From Patescibacteria group bacterium (GTDB lineage Bacteria; Patescibacteriota; Microgenomatia; Levybacterales; UBA12049): a DNA stretch of 6,368 nucleotides. The stretch covers positions 1 to 6,368 of the forward strand of contig JAHIGH010000126.1 in NCBI GenBank assembly GCA_018900295.1. Direction: 5' to 3'. The notes under the pieces were generated by a model. It saw only the letters and a list, made by a program, of their open reading frames with translations. It made no database searches and was not told where the DNA came from. This document shows, piece by piece, positions 1 through 5,499 of this stretch (the stretch's first letter is position 1; every line of letters starts with the position of its first letter). The position numbers and the translations under genes were made by a program.

Positions 1-15
1 ATTTTATCACTATTT

Positions 16-135
16 TGTCATTCCGAGCGAAGCGAAGCGGAGTCGAGGAATCTCACACCACAGAGTTAAAAATGAAAATTTTCCTCCTCGATTTAATTAG
101 TGGTATGAGATCCCTCCGCTACGGTCGGGATGACA
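16..135. repeat. REPIN/MITE-like inverted-repeat element next to dnaB
   Basis: Two imperfect inverted arms, at 16-61 and 100-135, flank an AT-rich centre. Both arms begin TGTCATYCCGA when read inwards and share an AGCGGAG block, a GGA(A)TCTCA block and an end reading YACCAC; the left arm is about 10 bases longer because of an extra AGCGA-type repeat and a TCGAG insertion. Each outer part can also fold alone: ATTCC pairs with GGAAT on the left, and ATCCC/CCG pairs with CGG/GGGAT on the right. Two hairpin-forming units in opposite orientation is the layout of REP doublets (BIME/REPIN). From memory, TGTCATTCCGAGCG-type repeats are dispersed in many bacterial genomes. The element encodes no protein, and its right edge touches the dnaB stop codon, so dnaB transcripts would run into this structure. 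There is no T-run after it, so a classical intrinsic terminator is not supported. Confidence 0.75.
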
Positions 136-1458
136 CTAAACCTGTCTACTCTTTTCAACGCTGCTAAATCGAATCCTATTCCCAAAAAACATCAAATCTA
201 TCTCCCCTGTTGGACCATTCCTGTGCTTCGCAATCAAAAGCTTGGATGGGATATGCGGTGTAGTAACTTCTATATCCGGACGATAAATGAACATAACTAC
301 ATCCGCGTCCTGCTCAATAGCTCCCGATTCGCGCAAATCAGCTAACTGTGGACGCTTCTCGCCTCTATGCTCGACAGCCCGTGACAACTGCGAAGCTGCG
401 AGAACCGGTACATTTAATTCACGCGCCAAGTTCTTCAAAGCCTGCGATACCATAGATACCTCCTGCACACGATTATCATACCTGCGGCCGGGATCAACCA
501 ACTGTAAATAATCAACCACTATAAGCCCTAAATCATGCTCCATCTGCAGACGCCTTGCCTTGCTTCGCATCTCAAGAATCGAAAGACCTGGTGTGTCATC
601 AATAAAAAGCGGGGCTTCTGCCAACTCCCCCATTGCCTGTGAAAGTTTGGTAAAATCTTCCTCGGACAATTTTCCGGTCTTCAGGCGCCATGCGTCAACA
701 TCCGATTGTGCGATCAACAAGCGGTCAACAAGCTCTTCTTTGCTCATTTCCAAAGAAAAAATTCCCACAGGTTTTTTCTCCTTCAATGCTATATGCTGTG
801 CTATATTCAAAACAAGCGCTGTCTTGCCTTGTCCCGGCCGGGCAGCCAAAATCAACAAATTTGTCTTTTGCATACCGGAAAGAAGATTGTCCAAATCCAA
901 AAATCCTGTCCGAACTCCACGAAACCCCGCGCCTTGCTTTTGTAACTCATCAATCCTATCAAAACTTTCTGTAAGCGTTGTCTTTAACTGTACAAAACCA
1001 CCTTTGATATGGCTTTGTGAAATTGAAAAAATTGATGACTCCGCGAGATCCAAAATTTCTTTTACCTGCTTATCCTCGGCATATCCCAATTCAGCAACTT
1101 CTATACCTGCGTGGATAAGATTCCTTTTTGTCGCATCTTCTTTCACAATTTTTGCATACGCCTCAACATTAGCTGCAGTCAGCACTTTATCTACTAAATC
1201 AGTCAAATACGCTGAATCTACTCTTTTCAACTGCTTTTTCTTTTTAAATACTTCTGCAAGTGTAAGAAGATCTATTGGCTTACGCTCTTCGTATAAAACA
1301 AGCATAGCCTCATAAATAATACCATTTACTTCGTTATAAAAATCCGGGGGACTAAGAATTTCCGAAACAGAAACAATGGCGTCCTTATCGATAAGAATAG
1401 CGCCAAGAATATTTTGCTCTACTTCATCATTATGGGGAAGAACCCTAATATTAGCCAT
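136..1458 (-). CDS. dnaB: Replicative DNA helicase DnaB
   Basis: This is the hexameric 5'-to-3' helicase that unwinds DNA at the replication fork and recruits primase. The 440-residue protein is full length for the family (about 440-470). An all-helical DnaB_N domain covers about residues 6-105, opening with the typical PHNDEVEQNILGAIL stretch; a linker helix leads to the RecA-like motor domain from about 175 to 435. Visible motifs are Walker A (RPGQGKT, 207-213), the catalytic Glu in SLEMS (E237), Walker B ending at D316 in LIVVDYLQL, the sensor Gln in AASQLSR (Q357) and the C-terminal KHR (411-413) that holds the arginine finger. No intein or frameshift is seen. The start fits family alignments, but no Shine-Dalgarno sequence precedes it. 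It lies 66 bases downstream of the beta-lactamase-fold gene on the same strand and may be co-transcribed with it. The TAG stop abuts a repeat element. Confidence 0.97.
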   Translation of the reverse strand: MANIRVLPHNDEVEQNILGAILIDKDAIVSVSEILSPPDFYNEVNGIIYEAMLVLYEERKPIDLLTLAEVFKKKKQLKRVDSAYLTDLVDKVLTAANVEAYAKIVKEDATKRNLIHAGIEVAELGYAEDKQVKEILDLAESSIFSISQSHIKGGFVQLKTTLTESFDRIDELQKQGAGFRGVRTGFLDLDNLLSGMQKTNLLILAARPGQGKTALVLNIAQHIALKEKKPVGIFSLEMSKEELVDRLLIAQSDVDAWRLKTGKLSEEDFTKLSQAMGELAEAPLFIDDTPGLSILEMRSKARRLQMEHDLGLIVVDYLQLVDPGRRYDNRVQEVSMVSQALKNLARELNVPVLAASQLSRAVEHRGEKRPQLADLRESGAIEQDADVVMFIYRPDIEVTTPHIPSKLLIAKHRNGPTGEIDLMFFGNRIRFSSVEKSRQV

Positions 1459-1462
1459 AGAA

Positions 1463-1542
1463 GAATTTCAAATAATTACCAATTTCAAATTTGCAATTTC
1501 CAATACATCATTTAAAATTTGATATTAGAAATTAGAAATTTG
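1463..1542. repeat. AT-rich imperfect inverted repeat between two genes
   Basis: A left arm at 1480-1501 and a right arm at 1521-1542 are imperfect inverted copies (about 16 of 20 positions match by eye) of a pattern close to AATTTCWAATTTSYAATWTC, around a 19-base spacer. The segment from 1463 adds another AATTTCAAAT copy as a direct repeat. The right arm runs into the 3' end of the beta-lactamase-fold gene and supplies its stop codon. Similar AATTTCTAATTTC-type runs are, from memory, common between genes in CPR genomes. A strongly AT-biased sequence can produce such similarity by chance, so confidence is moderate. Confidence 0.5.
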
Positions 1543-2052
1543 TTCTTCCAGTATCACAGTCTCAACTTCTACGGGTAGCTTTCCGGATATTGCGGTATAC
1601 TTTTGGACAGCCTTTATATTCTCCTTTCCAAGTTTCTCAACCAGAGCGCTGGCTTGCTCTCCATAAAAAATAACTACACTGGAAGCAAGGGAAGTTACAA
1701 AGGATGCATTCGTAATAAAATCAACATATACAACTACAATATGCTGGTCTTTTAATTTATGCTGCTGCTTTTCCAAAACTGAAAGCTTCCCAAGTAATAT
1801 TTCTACCCCATCCATATTAAGGTTATAAAACATTTCCCCATCATTTCGTGATCCGGTTATTTTTACTCCACCGCTTTCATATTCACCCGGTCCGTTAATC
1901 GCAACCGTGTCATTCTCTAAATTCAACTGTTCCGGTATCTTATTCAAAAAAATCACACCGTTATAAATTGATTTATCAGAATCATCTACTCCAAAAGAAG
2001 CATGCCTCCCTTTTATTTTTAATGAATTTTTAGAGATAAGAGCTACTTCCAT
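1525..2052 (-). CDS. Degenerate metallo-beta-lactamase-fold protein (Lactamase_B_3-like), metal site missing
   Basis: This resembles the short Zn-dependent hydrolase-like proteins of the beta-lactamase superfamily common in CPR genomes. It has the family opening (beta strands around SKNSLKIKGRHASFGVDD), the NGPGEYE turn at 53-59 followed by a GVKITG strand, and the MDGVEILLGKL strand at 80-90 where active members read roughly DGLRICHLGDLGH. The HxHxDH metal motif is absent, and so are the later metal-binding His and Asp. At 175 residues it is shorter than typical members (about 200-230); the section that would carry HxHxDH is compressed to about 20 residues. It is therefore probably not a hydrolase; a structural or binding role is a guess. 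I chose the second in-frame ATG because AGGA lies 8 bases before it and homologues start this way; the other ATG, at 2061, adds only three residues. The last residues (QISNF) are encoded by an AT-rich repeat. dnaB follows it on the same strand. Confidence 0.68.
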   Translation of the reverse strand: MEVALISKNSLKIKGRHASFGVDDSDKSIYNGVIFLNKIPEQLNLENDTVAINGPGEYESGGVKITGSRNDGEMFYNLNMDGVEILLGKLSVLEKQQHKLKDQHIVVVYVDFITNASFVTSLASSVVIFYGEQASALVEKLGKENIKAVQKYTAISGKLPVEVETVILEEQISNF

Positions 2053-2055
2053 GCA

Positions 2056-2064
2056 CCTCATCCT
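2056..2064 (-). promoter_or_regulatory. Shine-Dalgarno-like site deciding the start of the beta-lactamase-fold gene
   Basis: On the minus strand AGGATGAGG precedes the ATG at 2052. The AGGA sits 8 bases from that ATG but directly abuts the upstream ATG at 2061, which favours the shorter start. It is the only recognisable ribosome binding site in the window. Confidence 0.45.
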
Positions 2065-2082
2065 AGCACATGCCGTGGTTTC

Positions 2083-2111
2083 TTGACAAGAGGTTGCTTT
2101 TATCGTATTAT
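2083..2111 (+). promoter_or_regulatory. Near-consensus sigma-70 promoter of the rightward gene block
   Basis: A perfect -35 TTGACA (2083-2088) is followed by a 17-base spacer and a -10 TATTAT (2106-2111), five of six matches to consensus. Transcription would start near 2118 and give a leader of about 47 bases without a Shine-Dalgarno sequence before the ATG at 2165. The -35 lies inside an 11-base perfect palindrome (TCTTGACAAGA, 2081-2091), which could be chance or a small operator. The site sits between divergent genes; I could not find an equally good promoter for the leftward pair. Confidence 0.75.
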
Positions 2112-2164
2112 CAACTCGCCCATCTTCGTTAATTTTTTATCTGTCCAAATCACACATCATATAT

Positions 2165-2599
2165 ATGAGAATAGAAAAAATAATTCTTTCTTTAGTAGCC
2201 ATAATTGTCGGACTTGCCGCAGCAGGAGTAGCGTTTTATCTTTATCAAATGACAAAAACCCTTCCGCCATCAAAAACCCAAACAATCACTATCAAAAACC
2301 AAATTTCCCCTTCCCCGACGCCAAATGCCAAAAACTTTTTAACCGTTGAAGATCCAAAAGACGAATTTGTTACCGATAAAAAAATAATTACTATTTCCGG
2401 AAAAACCGAACCGGGTGCCACAATTATTATCACAACTGAAAATAACGATCAAATAGTAAATGCCGCAATAAATGGTGATTTTACCCTAACCACTACTATC
2501 GGCAATGGAACTAATATTATTCAAATCACAGCAATTTTTACCAACGGTGAAGAAAAAAAGGTAACACGAACAGTAACATACTCAACAGAAAGTTTCTAA
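2165..2599 (+). CDS. Membrane-anchored protein with one extracellular bacterial Ig-like domain
   Basis: A hydrophobic segment at about residues 5-27, preceded by MRIEK, makes an N-terminal membrane anchor with the rest outside. There is no signal peptidase site that I trust. Residues 28-57 form a Pro/Ser/Thr linker (SPSPTPN). From about 59 to 140 the pattern V.DP...FVTDKKIITISGKTEPGA, then an alternating beta pattern, then NGDFT, NGTNIIQITA and a final RTVTY strand is that of small bacterial Ig-like folds related to the glucodextranase-B/Big_9 type. Such domains usually act as adhesive or spacer modules on cell-surface proteins. With 144 residues and a single domain, this copy is minimal. It is the first gene after a strong promoter, and the next exported-protein gene starts 2 bases after its stop, so co-transcription is likely. 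The ligand is unknown. Confidence 0.75.
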   Translation: MRIEKIILSLVAIIVGLAAAGVAFYLYQMTKTLPPSKTQTITIKNQISPSPTPNAKNFLTVEDPKDEFVTDKKIITISGKTEPGATIIITTENNDQIVNAAINGDFTLTTTIGNGTNIIQITAIFTNGEEKKVTRTVTYSTESF

Positions 2600-2601
2600 T
2601 T

Positions 2602-3417
2602 ATGATAAAAAACCTATTTATAACAATATTATTTATAATTCTATCGATATCAACAAATGTATCACTTGTATCCGCAGCTACTCCGTCGCCAACAGAAGCT
2701 ACCACCACCCCAACTGCGTCCATATCGACCGAACAATCCGTAAATGAAAAATTAAACAAACAAATTAATCAACTCAAAGAACGCATTGCCTCCAGAGTAG
2801 CAGAACTGAATCTCGTTGAAAAAAGAGGTGTCATAGGTACTATTACCGAAACAACGGATAACAAAATTACTTTTACGGATTTGAATGTACAAACAAGGAT
2901 TATTGACGTCGATGAAATAACCAAATTCAACTCCTCCTCTGCCAAAGACAGCTTTGGTATATCTGACCTCACAAAAGGAACAAAAATTAGCGTCTTAGGA
3001 TTATACAACAAACAATCGCGTCAAATTCTCGCCAGATTTATTGACACTTTCGTAACACCGGTTTTCCTATCCGGTAGAATTGCTGATTTGGATAAAAAAA
3101 ATTACCAAGTGACAATAATTAACGAAGACCAAAAACAAACCGTTGTAGACATCCAAACTTTCACCGTTATCTCCGCCCACTCCAAAGAAGATGGTATATC
3201 CAAGCTGGGTTTTTCAAAATTAAATATTGGAGATAGGATTATAACAACCGGATTCCCTGACAAAAAAGACCCGGCTCTTCTCGTAGCAAGCCGTATTCTT
3301 GTACTTTCGGGTCTCCCAAATAACCCGAAAATAATTATTCCTGAACCTTTAACAGATGAAGAGACAATTACTTCTACAACCAGCGGTATAAAAAAGATAC
3401 CTACTCCTACTCAATGA
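2602..3417 (+). CDS. Exported protein with two tandem DUF5666-like beta domains
   Basis: A Sec signal peptide covers residues 1-25, with a lysine near the start, a hydrophobic core and a likely cleavage after VSA. A Thr/Pro/Ser-rich stretch (26-42) and a charged helix with coiled-coil potential (about 45-72, KLNKQINQLKERIASRVAEL) follow. Then come two similar beta modules, at about 75-145 and 154-236. Each reads GxI..., an ITF or VTI strand, a V/I-D-V/I strand, T-F/K-F, then L..G.(K/R)I...G and a final strand. This is the DUF5666 pattern, an OB-like small beta barrel of unknown function. The C-terminal tail is again Thr/Pro-rich with no second membrane segment or LPXTG motif, so the protein is probably secreted or held by the Ig-like partner. 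Its TGA stop overlaps the peptidase start (ATGA), which indicates translational coupling. The function is unknown. Confidence 0.7.
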   Translation: MIKNLFITILFIILSISTNVSLVSAATPSPTEATTTPTASISTEQSVNEKLNKQINQLKERIASRVAELNLVEKRGVIGTITETTDNKITFTDLNVQTRIIDVDEITKFNSSSAKDSFGISDLTKGTKISVLGLYNKQSRQILARFIDTFVTPVFLSGRIADLDKKNYQVTIINEDQKQTVVDIQTFTVISAHSKEDGISKLGFSKLNIGDRIITTGFPDKKDPALLVASRILVLSGLPNNPKIIIPEPLTDEETITSTTSGIKKIPTPTQ

Positions 3418-4496
3418 GCACCAGAATTAACAATCTCAAAAACCTTTTCCCCAAAAATTCCATTGACGCAACGCTCATCTCATCGCCCCATAACATCCTT
3501 TACCTCACCAACTTCTCGCATTTCTACCACACTGAAAGAGAAGCCTTTCTATTAATAACCAAAAAAAACCAATATATTTTAACCGACGGCAGATATACCG
3601 ATGCTGTCAAAAAACACCTCAAAAACTTTCAATTAATTGAAATATCTCCTCGGAACCCTTTTGAAAACACAATAAAAAATATTATCGAAAAAGAAAAAAT
3701 ACTCTCCCTCGGAATTGAAACAAATAATATCACTGTTGCCGAGCATAAAAAAATCACTCCCTGCGTTAAAAATATAAAACACTTTGATCTTACTGAATTA
3801 AGGATACAAAAAGATAAAGAAGAAATTGCCGCGATACAACAAGCGTGTATTATAGGCGACAAAACCTTTGCTTTTATTCTGAAAAAAATAAAACCGGGAA
3901 TTACGGAAAAAGAAGTGGCTTTCGAAATGGAAAATTTTATCCGTAAAAATGACGCTGAAATATCTTTTAGAACAGTAGTCGCCTTTGGCAAAAATTCAGC
4001 ATTTCCGCACCATAAAACCGGAAGGGATCGCCTGAAAAATAACGACGCAATTCTATTGGATTTTGGGGTAAAATATGAAAATTACCGCTCCGACATGACA
4101 AGGACAATATTTTTCGGAAAAGCTTCATTAGAAAAAAAACGCGTCTATGCAACAGTTCTGAATGCCCAACAAAAAGCCATCGAATATCTTAAAAAAAATA
4201 TAGGAAATAAAATATTCTTGTCCGATGCAGACAAAATTGCCCGCGGCTATATTATTGCCCAAAAATTCCCTTCCTTCCCGCATAGCCTTGGACATGGAAT
4301 AGGCTTAAAAGACCACGAACCTCCCTCCATTAACCCGAAGTCTAAAGAAATACTGAAAACAGGAATGGTTTTCTCCATCGAACCTGGTATTTATCTCAAT
4401 AATTTCATGGGCGTACGGATCGAAGATCTCATCGCCATCCAAAACGATACCGTTATACAACTCACCCACTCCCCAAAAAACCTTATTGAATTGTAA
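3414..4496 (+). CDS. Xaa-Pro aminopeptidase/dipeptidase, M24B family
   Basis: This is a cytoplasmic dinuclear-metal peptidase that removes N-terminal residues before proline or splits Xaa-Pro dipeptides. Residues 1 to about 125 form the creatinase-like N-terminal domain (SSPHNILYLTNF, then ILTDGRYTDAV). The pita-bread catalytic domain runs from about 130 to 355. All five metal ligands are visible: D216 (LLDFG), D227 (RSDMTRT), H294 (SLGHGIG), E323 (SIEPGIY) and E337 (RIEDL). The supporting histidines are at 199/200 (PHHKTG) and 301 (DHEPP). The 360-residue length fits short PepP/PepQ enzymes; sequence alone does not separate the two, so no symbol is given. The start overlaps the stop of the preceding exported-protein gene by four bases and has no Shine-Dalgarno sequence, which suggests re-initiation. 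The protein itself has no signal peptide, so its link to the surface genes may be only transcriptional. Confidence 0.92.
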   Translation: MSTRINNLKNLFPKNSIDATLISSPHNILYLTNFSHFYHTEREAFLLITKKNQYILTDGRYTDAVKKHLKNFQLIEISPRNPFENTIKNIIEKEKILSLGIETNNITVAEHKKITPCVKNIKHFDLTELRIQKDKEEIAAIQQACIIGDKTFAFILKKIKPGITEKEVAFEMENFIRKNDAEISFRTVVAFGKNSAFPHHKTGRDRLKNNDAILLDFGVKYENYRSDMTRTIFFGKASLEKKRVYATVLNAQQKAIEYLKKNIGNKIFLSDADKIARGYIIAQKFPSFPHSLGHGIGLKDHEPPSINPKSKEILKTGMVFSIEPGIYLNNFMGVRIEDLIAIQNDTVIQLTHSPKNLIEL

Positions 4497-4515
4497 AAAG
4501 GTTATATGCTATCAT
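4486..4515 (+). promoter_or_regulatory. Possible extended -10 promoter giving a leaderless dehydrogenase mRNA
   Basis: A weak -35 TTGAAT (4486-4491), an 18-base spacer ending in TGC (extended -10 TGn), and a -10 TATCAT (4510-4515, five of six) place the start of transcription near 4522. The ATG of the dehydrogenase is at 4523, so the mRNA would be leaderless or nearly so. The -35 lies in the last codons of the peptidase gene. The call rests on motif reading only. Confidence 0.42.
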
Positions 4516-4522
4516 AATTCAC

Positions 4523-5431
4523 ATGAAATTTCTTATTTTTGAAGGTCAGGAAATCCACCCCAAAGCAATTCAAATTCTCAAAAAAAATGGTTTTAACGTA
4601 CAAACCGAACTTTCAAGCACCGAAAACAAAAAAGAAATTGAAGCATTTCTTATCAGAAGTTACACAAAAATTACTCCAAGCCTGCTTGACGAATATCCCG
4701 CTCTGAAATATGTTCTTCGCGCCGGCGTAGGACTGGATAATGTAGATGCAAAAGCATGCGAAAAAAGAGGAATAAAAGTCATCAATAGCCCCGGCTCCAA
4801 TGCCAACGCGGTTTCCGAACTGGTTGTCTGTTTTATGATATTACTCCTCCGCAGAATTCCGGTACAAATGAATCTACTTAGAAACGGAGGGTGGCGCAGC
4901 AAAAAAGAGATAGGGTCTGAACTAAAAAACAAAATTGTCGGCTTTATCGGTTGCGGCGCCATCGGTAAATTGACGACCGAAAAGCTGCTCAATTTTGGAA
5001 TCAAAGAAATACTGGCCTTCGATCCATATCTTGATAAAACAACTTTAAAAAAACGTCATGCCGTCAAATGCGAACTCGATGAAGTATTAAAAAAATCTGA
5101 CATTATCACACTTCATCTCCCGTTAAATAATGAAACACACAATCTGATCAACAAAGACAAACTCGCTCTCACCAAAAAAGGCGCGTGCATCATCAACACT
5201 TCCCGCGGCGGAATTATAAATGAAGAAGATCTCCTAACAGCGTTAAAAAGCGGGCATATCGCTGGCGCGGCGCTTGATGTCTTTGAAAACGAACCGGATT
5301 TCAGAAAAGAATTTCTTGAATTTCCCAATGTCATCCTTACCCCCCACATCGGCGGCTTCTCAGAAGAAGGAGACGAAGCCATGGCCGTCCAAGTCGTCGA
5401 AAACTTCCTGAAAATATATAAAACAAACTAA
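4523..5431 (+). CDS. D-isomer-specific 2-hydroxyacid dehydrogenase (phosphoglycerate dehydrogenase-like)
   Basis: This is a cytoplasmic NAD(P)-dependent oxidoreductase that interconverts a 2-hydroxyacid and a 2-oxoacid. The substrate-binding half is in two parts, about 1-100 (with RAGVGLDNVD at 66-75 and NSPGSNANAVSE at 88-99) and about 285-302. The Rossmann half lies between them: GCGAIG at 143-148, and an acidic D167 at the end of the second strand, which favours NAD over NADP. The catalytic triad is complete: R228 (NTSRGG), E257 (ENEPD) and H275 (TPHIGG). At 302 residues it lacks the C-terminal ACT or ASB domains of serine-regulated SerA, so it is either a short SerA-type enzyme or another family member such as a hydroxypyruvate or glyoxylate reductase. 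No serB or serC lies in the window, so serine synthesis is not shown. It follows the peptidase by 26 bases and has no Shine-Dalgarno sequence. Confidence 0.92.
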   Translation: MKFLIFEGQEIHPKAIQILKKNGFNVQTELSSTENKKEIEAFLIRSYTKITPSLLDEYPALKYVLRAGVGLDNVDAKACEKRGIKVINSPGSNANAVSELVVCFMILLLRRIPVQMNLLRNGGWRSKKEIGSELKNKIVGFIGCGAIGKLTTEKLLNFGIKEILAFDPYLDKTTLKKRHAVKCELDEVLKKSDIITLHLPLNNETHNLINKDKLALTKKGACIINTSRGGIINEEDLLTALKSGHIAGAALDVFENEPDFRKEFLEFPNVILTPHIGGFSEEGDEAMAVQVVENFLKIYKTN

Positions 5432-5446
5432 AATCACGACGTCTCA

Positions 5447-5473
5447 TTGAACTTACAATTAAACTCATATACT
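5447..5473 (+). promoter_or_regulatory. Weak candidate promoter of the isochorismatase-fold gene
   Basis: A -35-like TTGAAC (5447-5452) and a -10-like TATACT (5468-5473, five of six) are separated by only 15 bases. Transcription would start about 20 bases before the ATG at 5500. The short spacer makes this tentative; the 68-base gap shows no terminator hairpin, so read-through from the dehydrogenase is also possible. Confidence 0.28.
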
Positions 5474-5499
5474 CTAACTACGACAAAAATTATATCTTT

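Noticed and set aside
16..135. Intrinsic terminator of dnaB
   Set aside because: The structure follows the stop codon and could fold, but no T-run follows on the minus strand. It was kept as a repeat instead.
560..1315. A 251-codon open frame on the plus strand opposite dnaB
   Set aside because: It lies entirely antisense to a clearly real helicase gene, its translation is Ser/Cys/Phe-rich with no family pattern, and it has no promoter or ribosome binding site.
1463..1542. CRISPR-like repeat array
   Set aside because: The repeats are short, imperfect, inverted relative to each other and have no regular unique spacers; no cas gene is nearby.
1525..2061. Calling the beta-lactamase-fold gene a pseudogene
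   Set aside because: The frame is intact, a plausible Shine-Dalgarno site precedes it, and the folding landmarks are kept; loss of the metal motif alone does not show decay.
3629..3991. A 120-codon minus-strand open frame inside the peptidase gene
   Set aside because: It mirrors the M24B coding strand, and its hydrophobic Ile/Phe/Ser-rich content is what the reverse of Lys/Glu/Asn-rich coding gives.
4523..5431. Naming the dehydrogenase serA
   Set aside because: It lacks the regulatory ACT/ASB domains and has no serB or serC neighbour; the short family includes several substrates.
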